A DNA stretch of 64,000 bases from assembly GCA_039602395.1 (NCBI GenBank), contig JBCNJP010000007.1, forward strand, positions 127,150,952 through 127,214,951. Reading direction: 5' to 3'. This document shows, piece after piece, positions 1-11,816 of this stretch (within the stretch, counting starts at the first letter, position 1; each line of letters begins with the position of its first letter). The stretch is from Deinandra increscens subsp. villosa (taxonomy: Eukaryota; Streptophyta; Magnoliopsida; Asterales; Asteraceae). The notes beneath the pieces are model-generated. The model saw only the letters and a list, made by a program, of their open reading frames with translations. It was not told the DNA's origin and did no database searches. The translations under genes were made by a program, and so were the position numbers.

Positions 1-2024
1 TTTAGCCTACTTGCCAGGTTAAGGACACATGTCAGATTGTGATTGGTGACAAGATGACAAGTGGCTGGTTTCTATTGGGTGGGTCATTTGAGTTAGGATA
101 AATCTGGGTGGTCATTTTTGAATTTTCTTGGTCAACTTTGGTCATTTTGGTGATTTTCCCAAAAAAAAAAGTATTACATGAAGACGACTGGGAACTTCTG
201 ATCCATATTTTAAAATTAGAGTCGGTTTGATGAAAATGATAACTATATATAGTTGATTTAGAAGTTTTATTCTGGAGATTTGTTCTTGTGTTTCTAGCTT
301 GGTTTGTCCTGAGAAGATTCAAAGTCATTTGTGTACATCACAATAATAGTTGGCGAGGTCTCCTAGGGACTACAGTATTATTTGAAGTGAAAAAGCTTAC
401 GACGAAATTTTCTAGTGTATAAATTTTGTACATTTTAAATCTAAGTTTATCATGACTGTGTTTTTATTCATGTTGTAGTTCATCTACAATTTCTCATGTG
501 GTATTCTTCCACATGTGGTGTTTTTGTACTCTTCAAATTGTGATGGATTTTTTCTATTATGTTGGTGCACTACATTCTACTTCAAAACTTAGGAACTCAA
601 AACAATCACATCCGTCTCGATCACCTAACGCAACAGCTCTCCCAGTTTAAACGATACCTAAAACATTAATGTATACGGTGGTTCGTCGCAACGCGCGAAC
701 CGATCATGCATTGAGATTGTATCACGCATTAAAGACTAAAATATCTTTCTAAGTTAGCAATATTTAAAAAAAAAAGATACTCACTTGAATTAAAATGAAA
801 GAAAATTATAAACAATAAAGATCAAACTATAACGACGACGAAAATGACACTTTACTAAATATTATAATTAAAAGAAGGTTTAGAAATGGGTAGGGGTGAA
901 GAAAGATGAGTTAATTATAAAAGTTTAGGAATAGTTATCAAAGAGATTGATAAAATATATATTATACTATTAGACGATCATATAAACAGACATGCAAAGA
1001 GACAGTATGGAAGATCGAAAAATACATTCTTCAAGTCCTACCCTAGAAAGCACACACTCATCAAAAGAAAATTATTAAATAATAGTAATGAAAACGACGT
1101 TTGTCTTTTTGTGAAACAGTAACGTTAATTCCAGGTGGTCAGAAAGCATATGAGCATCAAAAGAAAAACAAATGAAAATAATTTTAGTATTAGTATAATT
1201 TAAAGAAAAAAGTTAATAAAACTATATTTACTAATTGCGTGTTGTTGCAGGATAATTTAGATATATAAAGTTGTTGTATTACTATAATGATATCTAAAGA
1301 AAACAATAAAAATAAAAATTGAGTAAAATGTTAAAATTAGAAGACGTGCACAGACAAAATAATTATATTGCTATAGCACTCCGACCATTAAAAAAAACAT
1401 AAATATAAAAGACTACGTAACGACGTTAAATTATAAACCAAACACTAAAATTATTAAGCATAGCATGTAAAAGTTATGATATATGAATGTATTTGTTACA
1501 CCATCTAAATTAAATCGTGTCTAGCTTCGATCATTGGTTAAACTGTCCACAATGCTAACACACATCCTTTCCACAAACACGCTCCATCCTTCCAAATCCT
1601 TCCCACAAACAGATTTTAGTCATAACGCTGCACTTCCCACAAACATACATTTATTTTCACATCATCATATTTTTTTACTAAAGAGTGATTCAACGAGATT
1701 GTGTCAATGCCACTGAAGTACTTTCAATTGGAATACGTTTGAGCTGGATTCATACTTCTTATATGCTACACACATATATATGCTACACACATATACATAT
1801 AAACATGGTGCTTATACAAAATATATCAAGATTCCTAAAAGGCGTGAGAAAAATATGACGTGACAGTGAGAAACTGCACCATGTATTTGGTGGACATATG
1901 CTTAGAAGTACCGTGTAAATATATCTGAAAGTAACATTGTGTGTAAATATTTCTGAACGCAACATTATATATACATGCATCAACACTCTTAAAAATAGTA
2001 TTGAGAATATATATATATATATAC
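1..2024. other. AT-rich intergenic DNA without a recognisable gene
   Basis: No open frame here resembles a protein I know, and the short ones are of chance length with biased composition. The stretch is AT-rich and ends in a short AT dinucleotide run near 2010-2022. The motif GGTCAACTTTGGTCATTTTG near 129 resembles terminal sequences of inverted-repeat elements seen elsewhere in the window, such as the one near 61.4 kb, so the left edge may be the remnant of such an element. Confidence 0.5.
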
Positions 2025-2420
2025 TAGGTTAGTAACCCGTAAATTACACGGGCTGAATAGAGAGTAATAATATTAGATAAATACAAAAGAAAAAGTTAAT
2101 GATCAAGAAATTTGAAATTAATTATTGATATAAAATTCTTATAACATTTAAAATTTATTATCTTTAACAAGTTGTTAATTACTTTTCATAAAAGACCAAA
2201 ATTATTAAGTAAATTAATCAAATCTATATTAATTTTATCAAAATTTTAAAATAAAATTTTAGTTTTTTATTTTTTTCGGCATCGGTTAGAATTTTCTGGT
2301 TCCTAAAAGACCAATCGTTTTTGATTTTTTTCGGCATCGGTTAGAATTTGGGTTTTTATTATATATATATTTTTTTAATATGGCGGTTAATATAATTATA
2401 AACTTTAAATGTTTGGTCTT
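2025..2420 (+). mobile_element. Helitron-like repeat, family copy 1
   Basis: The copy starts ACTAGGTTAGTAACCCGT followed by a short palindrome (CCCGT, AAATTA, ACGGG). A second copy of the same family lies in reverse orientation at about 13720-14056. The two match along their length, for example at the GAAATT...ATTGATATAA and AAATTATTRAGTAA blocks. The hairpin-like terminal palindrome suggests a Helitron-type end, but I cannot see a clear 3' CTRR end. The right border here is approximate and the class assignment is inference. Confidence 0.4.
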
Positions 2421-2709
2421 AAAAAGATAAAAAGATAATAGTAATTAACATGTATCCTCATAACCAATAAATTTCAAAAAACAAAAGTAGTTGCCAGATG
2501 AAGACGAACAAATTAGCCGTGGGTGATGGACATTCGCCGGTGGGAAAGGTTTGGGAGTTGGGACGCTCGCAGATTGTCGTTTGGTGTTTCAAGAAAAGGG
2601 AACTAGGGTTAGAATCTGAATGTCGTTTAGTTTTAACTTAAAGTCTTAAAATATAAATTAAGGTTATTTACAATAGGCCCTCATTAAATGCTAATTTACA
2701 TATTTACCC

Positions 2710-2850
2710 TCTCAGTTTGGTTGAGTTTTTTTACCGGTTCGGTTCGGTTCTTAATGGACATGGAACCGAAACCGAACCATTATTTTCGGTTCGTTTTTTT
2801 TGTTCGGTTATCTTCGGTTCTGGGGTTCGTTTTTTTGTTTTTGTTTTTTG
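2710..2850. repeat. GGTTC/GAACC-rich repeat
   Basis: The segment consists of repeated GGTTCGGTT and its complement AACCGAAACC. Similar composition occurs at 26800-26990, 35640-35825 and 43085-43265. Such blocks are common in non-autonomous hAT-type elements of plants. No coding capacity is seen. The sequence just downstream, AGGTTCAATCCTTGC at about 2893, looks like a tRNA-type B box and may be a SINE remnant. Confidence 0.45.
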
Positions 2851-3366
2851 CTTACCCCTAGTACCAGGTGTTATCCTCATTTAAAAGATCAGAGGTTCAA
2901 TCCTTGCAGATGACAAAATATGTGGATTTTAAAAGTTAAACCACGAGTCATTCAAAAAATATATATACACACATATAATTAGTTTTGTTGTTGATAATGC
3001 ATATATATTGAAGGCAGGTTAGGGTAGTGATAAGACATGAAGTGAAGGAACATAACAAGGACATGGAATGATTGGATGCTTATAGGACAAAAGTCCAAAA
3101 CAAACGAAGCTACGAAGAACCAGCGGTTGTTCAAACTTATTTGAATATAACGAAACTTCCTTTCCTCGTTGCCAAACCATACGATACGATAGATCTCATG
3201 TTTCTTTCGACCTGCCCAATTTGATTATATATATATGTGGCCCGTCTATTTCGATAACATCATATTCATCCATCCGTACACTACTCTAATTGGATTGACA
3301 CGTATAAGTTTTCGATTTGGATATGTCGGTAATAACGATCAGAGGATGAAAAATAAGCGGATCTGA

Positions 3367-3564
3367 GTGACACAAGTTCCCAATCCTGATGCTCAATCAG
3401 GTGATCGAAATCGTAGCCGACAGACTGGTGATGCGAGTTCTAACGATCGACGGACTGATCGAGGACAAGGTCGCGGGAATGATAGAGCTAGGGGTTGTCG
3501 AGCCAAAATTCTGAACTCGTGCCTGCGGACACGAATGCAACTCCAAAATTTGTGTCCGGCGTGA
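3367..3564 (+). other. possible retroelement gag-like remnant
   Basis: An open frame of about 60 residues is rich in Arg, Asp, Gly and Gln (RGQGRGNDRARG), as in the tail of plant retrotransposon gag proteins. It has no zinc knuckle and no diagnostic motif. The base composition is more GC-rich than the flanks. It could equally be a chance frame, and the assignment is weak. Confidence 0.2.
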
Positions 3565-3829
3565 CAAGTTTTTTTTTACTAATTTTCGTAACACTTTGAG
3601 CAGATTCTAGAAAGTGGCTTTTGGTTTATCAATACATTTTTGCATTCCAAACCCATCATTCATTACAATTGGTACTGATTAATTATATGAGTAATGACAG
3701 ATTAATTAGACATTAATCGTGTGCCTATGGGTGTGTATATTTACACGAATTTGACATAAAGAAGATGCTGCTGGTTTGATCTCCGTCTGCTGCTTCATTC
3801 CGATTTCGCTTCGGGCAAGTTTCTCGTCC

Positions 3830-4095
3830 GGCTGTACACACAGTTTTGAACCGGTGTACCCTGAGAACAGACGTCGAATCTGTTTAAGGGGATTGTGTCA
3901 AACAGAAGCCCGTTCCTTTCGCTTTGTTTCTCTGTTTGTCTGTTTTGCAGGGACTGATCCTGCTGTTGTTCGTGATCATAATTCTGTAGTGGTTTTTTCG
4001 TTTACTGTTTTATCTCCCTTGTATTTCCATTCTTTACTGTTATTCTGTATTGTAATTGATCGAACAAGTGTTCGAATCATTACCGATTTCCAACA
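3830..4095 (+). mobile_element. LTR-like repeat shared with 22545 and 31712
   Basis: The block with CCTGAGAACAGACG, GAATCTGTTTAAGGGGATTG and GTGTCAAACAGAAGCCC matches a diverged copy just upstream of each CNGC4 copy. The layout (central block, T-rich and C-rich tract, late GTAATTGATCGAACAAGTG) looks like the 3' part of a retrotransposon LTR. Exact borders and partner LTR are not visible. Confidence 0.45.
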
Positions 4096-4182
4096 TATTC
4101 TAACACTTGAGATGGGTAGTCTCCAATTTCTCGGTATATTCTAAATATATTGATTCTGGGCAAACACCCAATTATTGTTTCG

Positions 4183-4400
4183 TTTTTTTTTTTTTTGAAC
4201 GACCAACTAAACGAGACCTGAACTTACCGGGAAGTCCAATGGCAAAAGGCCGCCATCAGCGCCCAAGCCCATCAGTCAACCAGTTCCAGGAAAAACCACC
4301 TCCGCAAGCGGCCGGGTGGAAAACCTGTTAGCTCAAAGACTCGAACTCGTGACCTTATGATTACGAGTCATCCCATCATCGCCTATACCATCGCCTAGAC
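4183..4400 (-). mobile_element. tRNA-derived SINE, minus strand
   Basis: A run of 14 T at 4183-4196 is the poly(A) tail of an element on the minus strand. At the other end, the minus strand reads a B box (GAGTTCGAGTC, about 4340-4352) and an upstream A-box-like GGCGATGATGGGA, with spacing usual for RNA polymerase III promoters of tRNA-derived SINEs. The body of about 200 bases has no coding potential. The duplicated target site was not resolved. Confidence 0.6.
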
Positions 4401-4511
4401 CTTATGGTTTCGGTTTGTTGCTTGGTTAAGTTCTTCGCAATTATTAATTCTTGTCGTAGACAAAAATAAAAATTAACTTGGTCTAAGCTTGGTTCGATAA
4501 CCTCGGTTTTT

Positions 4512-4625
4512 CACTACAAGAAAACGAGGTTATCGGTGACAGAAACGTCTGTAGCAGATATGCCGATGAAAGCCTTCATCGACGAGAATTTGTCGTGCTG
4601 CTCCATCGGCTAAACTGCCATATTC
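4512..4625 (+). mobile_element. CACTA transposon terminus, truncated
   Basis: CACTACAAGAAAA at 4512-4524 is the hallmark terminal inverted repeat of plant CACTA (En/Spm) elements. The following GGTTATCGGTGAC...GCCGATG motifs resemble subterminal repeats. No matching TTCTTGTAGTG end was found downstream, so this is an isolated end or a decayed element. Confidence 0.6.
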
Positions 4626-6080
4626 ATTTTTGGACTAGAGACTACAACAATTACTGATATATTAACGACAAGATCCACAAATTGTCATTTCAATCTTTAC
4701 CGGACGAAAAAATTCGACCATCTCCTATTATGGAAAATGAGAAAGATAGGATGAGGAGAAGCCGTTTATATATTTTAAAAAGTAGAGTATGTTCCAGGTA
4801 ATTTTATACTTCACATGAATGACAAAGCAATTATATTTTCGAGAGTTTTTGTATACAGTAACCAATAAAAAGTAGAGTATGTTGCCATGTTTGTACGAAA
4901 CTTGATTTCAAGCTAGACAAAACTGCACTTATGTAGAGGTGATCAGTGATCACCACAATACTCTCTATTTGATCGTGACAAGATGGTGGTGGTTGTGTGT
5001 TGCGAATTGCGATGATGATATTAACATGATAAAATATATAAAGAAGATTGTATAAAGTTTTTGTGACCCCGCTTTAAATATGGAAATGGAAATTAAGTCA
5101 TATGTAGTGGTGACCGTTGTTGGGCTCACTGAAGAAGAACGAACCGGGGAGCACTTTTGTTGGGCGTTAACCATCAACTAAAACACTTTCTGAGGGGGTG
5201 CACATTTATTTTTTACGGAGTCACTTTTAATAGAAATATACATAAAAAAATTTGGTCCGAATCAGGTTGGTCACATAAGACAAATACAACACAATAAGAT
5301 AATAAATACGGTTATTATAATTTAAATAATATAGAAAAGATATAGCTAATACAAAATTTCAACAAAAAAATATCATAGAATAAATGAGGATAATTAACAT
5401 TCTTTTTTTAATGGAGCATCAATGTTAATGTATTTAGGTTTAGGCCATTACTTATAATGTTTTAGTTTATTGGGCTTGAATGCTCTTAAAACTCTTATTC
5501 AATTCAGATTTGAACTATAGTATAAAGAAAATATAAAATATAGCAAGCAGGGTTTGAATCTAGGTCAGTCAAGAGAAAAAAACACACTAAACAGGATTTA
5601 CAAGAACCATTGAGACATAATTGTTAATTGGTTATATTTTATGCATAACTTATTTAATTACTCCTTATCATATAAAAAATACTTGAAAACCCGTACACGT
5701 AATTTACACTTCGCGTACGGGGTTGAGGGGGTGGGGACCCCCGGGGCCTAATAGAATTTCGTCCTTGAGCATCACGCTGCCAGCCTGCCACTATGCATGC
5801 CCTTAAAAAAACATGTTTCAATAGTAATTTAAAACAAGTACGCCGAATTGAAACACTGATAAGAATAAGCACCTCGCAAAGTCAAATCCGATATTTTATA
5901 AAAATGTCAAATTTTATAATGTATAGTGGGAAAATAAAAACAAAAAAAGGAAAAAAAAAACCCATAAAAGCAAAACCTTGAACCAGTTAACTTTCCGGCT
6001 TATACGTTTGTAGTATGATATATACTTTCATATTATTATGCTAGATGGTGAGTTTGATTTGCGTTGAAACCAATCTCTAT
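4626..6080. other. intergenic DNA, no gene recognised
   Basis: AT-rich sequence with no credible coding frame. A short GC-rich block at 5690-5790 (GCGTACGGGGTTGAGG, then a run of C) stands out against the surroundings and may be a fragment of an older element. A related GCGTACG context occurs near 9550. Confidence 0.4.
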
Positions 6081-6189
6081 TACAGTAGAAACTCTATAAA
6101 ATAATACACTTGGGACCATCAAAATTTATTAATTAAAGAGTTATTAATTAACCGATAAATTAATAATTATTAATTTATATAGAAGTCTT

Positions 6190-6660
6190 TTGGAGTGTTA
6201 TGAATTATGGGTTCCAAATCCAGCAAAAATAAATGTATTAGATGCAATGGATCTTGCAATTTCAACATGGACTATGGATGTTCGTGCAAATACAATTGCG
6301 AACTGCTTTCGTCATTGTAAACTTCGATCAACATATAACATTACTTTTGAGAACTCAGATGAAGGTGGTGAAAACACTCAAGAATTCCAGAATTTGATCA
6401 AAGAGTTGGGTTATCGCAATGCAATGGATGTCGAAGATGTTCTGACTCACCCAGAAGAAAATGTAGTTGCACAGTTATTGATTGATGACGAAATTATTGA
6501 AAGCGTTATTTGAATTAATAAAGATGATATCGATGAAGAAGATGATGAAAGTTCTACAATAGAGCCCCTTTCGCGAAACGAAGCTATTAAAGCGGCAATC
6601 ACATTGAACATTTTTTTGTTGAGCTATGAGAAAACAACACCAGAAGTTCTTACCATCTAA
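6190..6660 (+). pseudogene. pogo/Tigger-like (CENP-B-related) transposase C-terminal remnant
   Basis: A 107-codon open stretch contains INVLDAMDLAISTWTMDV and TIANCFRHCKL, typical of the region after the DDE catalytic domain in plant Tigger/CENP-B-like transposases. The frame stops at 6513. Acidic and Leu-rich codons of the same protein (DDIDEEDDESS, then LSRNEAIKAA) continue in the same frame to about 6658, so a stop codon has broken the gene. The DNA-binding and catalytic parts are missing. It sits inside the TIRs of the Lemi-like element and cannot encode an active enzyme. Confidence 0.75.
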
Positions 6661-6743
6661 GGAAAATTAGAGACGAGATTTAAGGGGAAATTGATTTCAA
6701 CAAAAAACAAAAGAGACAATTGAGTCATTTTTCAAAAAACCCC

Positions 6744-6905
6744 TTCATAAATCATTCATATAATATGCTATATATAAGGAATTATTAATTTATATTTTAT
6801 ATGGGGTCTAAAGAAATTATCAAATTCATAAATCATTCATATAATATGCTATATATAAGGAATTATTAATTTATATTTTATATGGGGTCAAAAGAAATTA
6901 TCAAA
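6744..6905. repeat. 81-bp tandem duplication inside the pogo-like element
   Basis: Two adjacent copies, starting near 6744 and 6825, each contain TTCATAAATCATTCATATAA and GGAATTATTAATTTATAT and differ at only a few positions. The duplication lies in the non-coding right half of the Lemi-like element. Confidence 0.75.
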
Positions 6906-7520
6906 AAATATTATATCTTATAATTTTAGCGAATTATTAATTTAGCACCCTATCCCCAAGTCGGAACCGACAAAAGATATTATCTTAGAAAGTTTATTAA
7001 ATAATCGAGTATTAGTTTATCGAGTTTCCACTGTACCAATTATAGCGAATGACCATCAACATAAAAGAAACATGAGGGCTTTTGAAACTATTGTTTGATA
7101 TGTGTCTATTTTTTTTAATATTAAAACTCACACAAATTACAATAAACCTAACATTTATTTACAACAGAAAAAGCTTAAGAACTAATCTACCCAACCAAAA
7201 ATAAAAGTCATATGATTTGAAAATAAAATAAATATTTCAATCCTAACAAAAAATAAAAATCACAAAATAAACTAAAATCATCATATATGTATTTTATAAT
7301 ATTTATACGTATATAATTTTTGTTGGGAATATATCACTTTATAACTAAGTTGTTACTTTGAGACACGATGAATATCCTGTCAAGACTCAAGAATGGTGAT
7401 ATATGGTGGAAACATGTTTCTTTTTCCTTTGCTACTAGATCAACAATATGCTCAAGACATTTTAATAATTAATTTAGAAAAATGGGAACTTACACAACTC
7501 ACTTTTGAACAAAAAAGAAT

Positions 7521-7882
7521 GGAAAAATGGATTTCAATAATACAAGTTTTACCTAATTGACCAATAATAATACGAGTTTCAAAATTTCCTCACAATAATA
7601 CCAGTTTTATATGTATTGGATTATAACGATACACCATTAGTTTTCTACTAACGGTGTTAGTATGTTGCATACGTGGCGAATGACGTGGACTCTTTTCTCT
7701 CCTACGTGGCAACAGACAAACACCGTCACGTATGCAAACTGACTAACACCGTTAGTTGAAAACTAACGGTGTATCGTTATAATCCAATACATATAAAACT
7801 GGTATTATTGTGAGGAAATTATAAAACTCGTATTATTATTGGCCAATTAGGTAAAACTTGTATTATTAAAATCCATTTTTCC
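7521..7882. mobile_element. Mutator-type foldback MITE with 9-bp target duplication
   Basis: The left arm (from GGAAAAATGGATTTCAATAA) and the right arm are inverted copies of each other over about 150 bases, including GTATTGGATTATAACGATAC and its reverse complement. The 9-base direct repeat AAAAAGAAT flanks both sides (7512-7520 and 7883-7891), the target length of Mutator-like elements. The central 60-70 bases contain ACGTGGC-type motifs and no coding frame. The transcript could form a long hairpin. Confidence 0.8.
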
Positions 7883-7891
7883 AAAAAGAAT

Positions 7892-10077
7892 TAAAGTCAA
7901 TTAACAATTGGGATTGCTGATTGATATATTCCTTGTTTACTTTCATTCACAGTATCTACATCATACCGTCTTTTATTTTTTATATTATTAAAAAAAATAG
8001 AAAAAAAAGAGAGAGACGGGATTAGAAAGAGATGGAGAGAAATGGTGTACGGGTGAATTCGAGGGGCGGGAACCCTGTTTTAGGATTTTGGTGCGGTTGG
8101 ACGTTGCTATGGTTTAACCGTGGAGAATGTTGTCAGGTCAGCTCCCCGCTTTAGTGCGGTGGGAGCATTGTGACTAGCCTTAGAATCGAAACAAAACAAA
8201 ACTATACAAACAAAATCCTACATCTTTTTACTGGCGTTTGCAACTATCCCCAAATCTCTAATACCTGAGTGCGTCTTTCTGAGACGGGATTGCAACCGTA
8301 CATACTGGATTTGACACTCCAAACTTTACTCACCCAGGAGAACACCATCAAGGAGGAAACTCACCATTTGAAAAAAAAACCCCTTAAATCAGGTTTGAAC
8401 TTGAGACTCCAAGGTCCCAAAGTTCTAACCATCATCCTCATACCATTGAGGTAAAATCATACATTTTACGAAAAAAAAATCTAGAAAAATAAAAATGTAC
8501 ACATACATAAGGGTTGATCCACTAAAAAAACACATATTTTGTCTTAAAAAGAATAGAAAGAGATGTGATGAATTAATTTTATAACTGAATGGTTGATATT
8601 CAAATACAATAAAATATGAGAAAAATAAGAGGTGGAAGATATTTATGGTATAGCCTCTTTTTTTCACTTTTTTAAGATTCTCCCATTTTTTTTAAATGAT
8701 TATAACTTTTCATACGATATTAATTTTTTTATAAAAAATATACCATAAAATCGAACATTTTTTTCTCTTTAATTTGAGTATAGTATTGATATAAAAAAAC
8801 TAAAATTAATTTTTCTTCTAAAAATTATACTAGTCTGTGAAAACTATATTATTTTGTAATTAATTGTACTGTTTTGTAACTAACTGTATTATTTTATGTT
8901 AAAACAATAGGATTTGTATTGTATTTGCATCGTACGTTTTTTTTGTTAAAATAACTATTTTTATGTTGTTTTGTATTAAAACAACACATTTTATGATTTT
9001 TTAAAGTAAAAAACATAGATAATTGTGATGGTTTCATTAAAAACATTTTATATACGTACTATTTTATATTTTATATTAAAATAATACTGTTATGTTTTAA
9101 AATTAAAATGTTTTTACTCTTATTTTTTAATTGTGTCATTTTAATGTTTTAACAATTTCTATTCCTTTTAGTTATATTTAAATATTTGATTGTGAAAAAG
9201 AAAGACACTTGTCTTAGATGGATGGAAGGGGTGTTTCTCATCCCTCATGTATTTATCTCTACATTATTATCCTTTTGTATCTTTTCTTTCATCCTTAATT
9301 CATCTTTAATATATTTTGAAAACAATATTCTTTCTCATTTCTCCTATCCCTATTCACCAATCATGAGAGAACTATCGGGTGGTTGTACCGTGTGTGTATC
9401 GCGACGGGAAAGTGGAATTATAATATTTTTAAGGACTTACACAAAAAAAAATCCTCAAACTTTGATAAATATTTTTTTTTAAGTAGTATCAATTTGTTAT
9501 AAGGGGTAACACATATACATAAAATAAAAAATTAAAATTTTTCTTACTTCGCGTACGAATACGTACGAGCAACCTCTGTCTCCATATACCAGTTTCAACC
9601 CCGGTCTTTCCGCTTCATGATTCTTTCAGCACCACCCCTCCCCTCACCTCATGTAAACGGGCGATTAGCCGATGACATAACACAAGAAGATATATAGATC
9701 GATTAACTTGATAATATTCGGTAAGTATGATGCCATTCACATCAGAAACATAAGAGGTGACATCGATAGAAGGACTGAATTCTCATTGTCTAATTGGTTT
9801 TCTTTTATTGGTTCACCTCACTTGATGCTACATTGGCATCCTTTTGTTTTCTTCCGGCTACATGTTTACCAATTTTTTTTAGACTAGAATACAAAAATCA
9901 ATACAATCCGAAGATCCAATTACAGTAAAATAATAGGTAAATGGACAACAAGCTGTGTGCCGTAACCCTCTTTTAGATACCAAATAAACCTCAAGTAAAA
10001 TAAAATGATTTATTTGATATCTTTAAAATGAAACTAAATTTAAACAATAGCGATGTTTATATATCATATTTAGTTTA
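7892..10077. other. AT-rich intergenic DNA, no gene recognised
   Basis: Open frames here are chance AT-rich stretches (Phe, Ile, Lys, Asn-rich) with no family resemblance. A block at 8820-9130 repeats variants of ACTGTATTATTTTRTRTTAAAAC and may be a degenerate simple repeat. No RNA gene is visible. Confidence 0.45.
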
Positions 10078-10085
10078 TGTATAAT

Positions 10086-10375
10086 CAGGGGCGGACCTAC
10101 TTGGGTCCCAGGGGTAGCGCCCGCTACCCCTGAACTTTTACCTCGACGTGCAATTTTTTTTTTTAATAGGTTTTCGGTTTTTCGCGACCCCTGAAACAAA
10201 TTTTTCGCGACCCCTGGAAGAAATTTTATGGCTTTTACTTAATAATATGATCAAAAGCCCCTTAAAAATATGATTAAAAGCCCGTTAACTACCTAAAAAA
10301 AATTTCCGGGGGCGCTGCCCCCGAACCCCCGTTAGTCCCCACTACCCCTGATATTCTTTCCTGGATCCGCCACTG
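10086..10375. mobile_element. hAT-type MITE with 8-bp target duplication
   Basis: The 290-base element has ends CAGGGGCGGACCTAC and, in reverse, CAGTGGCGGATCCAGG, the CAGNGGCGGA terminal pattern of a widespread plant hAT MITE group. Flanking 8-base repeats TGTATAAT and TATATAAT differ at one base. The interior is C/G-rich (CGCTGCCCCCGAACCCC) against AT-rich surroundings and has no open frame. Confidence 0.8.
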
Positions 10376-10477
10376 TATATAATCGTCATATCAAAATAAT
10401 TATTGAATCAAATAAATTAACAAAATAAACATGGGTTTTTATACGAATTAACAAATAAATACCATAAGCTACTAACG

Positions 10478-10710
10478 ATCGATTGTCTCAATGGTAACTG
10501 GGAGAGGATTGAGTTCCTGACTAAGAGGACATGGTTCAATTCTCACAGGAGGTTTTCTGACAGTGATCAGTTTTCACCTGAACTGGTGTCCTGATTGAAT
10601 GCATGGCTGATGTACGGGCTTCTTCATAGGGGGCCGTTCTAGTCTCTGTCATCCCAAGAGTGGAGATGAATAGATGGGTAGTTTAATGCCCTCGTTACTC
10701 GTTAGTTATC
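10478..10710 (+). mobile_element. tRNA-derived SINE, plus strand
   Basis: An A-box-like segment (GTCTCAATGGTAACTGGGAG, about 10494) is followed about 40 bases later by a B-box-like GGTTCAATTCTC. The body continues with GGCCGTTCTAGTCTCTGTC and a T/A-rich end. This layout fits a plant tRNA-derived SINE. No clear poly(A) tail or target duplication is resolved. Confidence 0.45.
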
Positions 10711-11760
10711 TGAAATTGCCGTTATAAAAAGTACCATAGGCTAGGACGGTTAGAACTTACATGACACAAAAACCTTGTAAAGTATAATGTGGTTTACGAA
10801 AAAGAAAAAACAATTTTTTTTTAATGAACAACAAAAAAAATCCTGATTTGCCCGAGGCAACAACAGTTAAGTCTATTTCAGAGAAAACTCATATATCCGC
10901 GAACAATATGATGCTTAAACATGTTAGGCCCACAGATTAAGCTTGTGACCTTTTGGAGTCTTACTCTTATCATCAATTCATAGTAACATTCAACGATCGT
11001 AAGAAAAAACAAGATACATGTGTAAAATCATGAGCTAGCTAGGATCCTAGCTGGGGATTAAAAGTGAGGGCACATTTCTAGTAGTAAAAAACAAAAAGTG
11101 AATGCTAGATTTAAGTAAAAAGACACATTGCTTTTTTTAATGAATGTAGTTCTTTTAATTGCTTGTTTGACTGAATGCATGTATTTTTTAATTTCAATGT
11201 TTGTTAAATTGTAACCATTTGCTTAATTATTTATTTATTTATTTTGAAAGGCAATGTAATAGAATTAAAATGAGAGATTAGAAAACGCTAACCCAACACC
11301 AAAACAATTACAAGGAAAGTAAAGAATTTCTAAACCAATTGATCCAAGACATAGAAACTTTTTTATTTATTAAAGCTATGATTTTTTTAACAACCATTTT
11401 ATTTGTTATAGTATAAATCTTCAGATGAAGCTAGTAATTTTTTATTTATAAAGATTTAAACCCTTATATTTTTTAAGAAAGTAACTTGACACCATTAACC
11501 ATACTAGTCATAAGGCCATGAGGTCATTGAAACATATAATTGACGGGTATAATTAAACATGCGAATTTTTGAAAACGTTAAACTTGAACCTCTATTTTAT
11601 TAATTTCTTGAATAAAATATTTTACCAATGATTTTCCATTCAACATATAACCCCTATTCTCCAAAAAAAAAAAAAAATCTTTGCATATATTCCCTTAATG
11701 TTGTTCTCTTCCTGACTCAAAATCTACTCCATCCCTCTCTTCTTCTTCTCTCTCTCTTCT
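10711..11760. other. intergenic and upstream region of the CNGC4-like exon
   Basis: AT-rich sequence without a coding frame of note. The last part (about 11725-11775) is CT-rich (TCTTCTTCTTCTCTCTCTCT) followed by CACTCACACACAG, a composition typical of plant 5' untranslated leaders just ahead of the CNGC4-like start codon at 11817. Confidence 0.45.
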
Positions 11761-11816
11761 CACTCACACACAGTGAGGGTGAAAACACACCTACATATAT
11801 AACCACATACTTATCC

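Larger units (their letters stand above)
6083..7033 (+). mobile_element. Lemi1/Emigrant-like pogo-type DNA transposon, internally deleted
   Basis: The 951-base element begins CAGTAGAAACTCTATAAAAT and its right end, read in reverse, begins CAGTGGAAACTCGATAAACT. Both are flanked by TA (6081-6082 and 7034-7035), the target site of Tc1/mariner/pogo elements. The terminal sequence and the nearby TTGGGACC motif closely resemble Arabidopsis Emigrant MITEs and their autonomous relative Lemi1. The interior still carries part of a pogo-type transposase (6190-6513 and frameshifted continuation). An 81-base segment is tandemly duplicated in the right half. Confidence 0.8.

Noticed and set aside
8269..9482. 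Small open frames of 60-98 codons in 8.2-9.5 kb
   Set aside because: AT-driven composition, no conserved motif, no splice context, and no support from a second copy.
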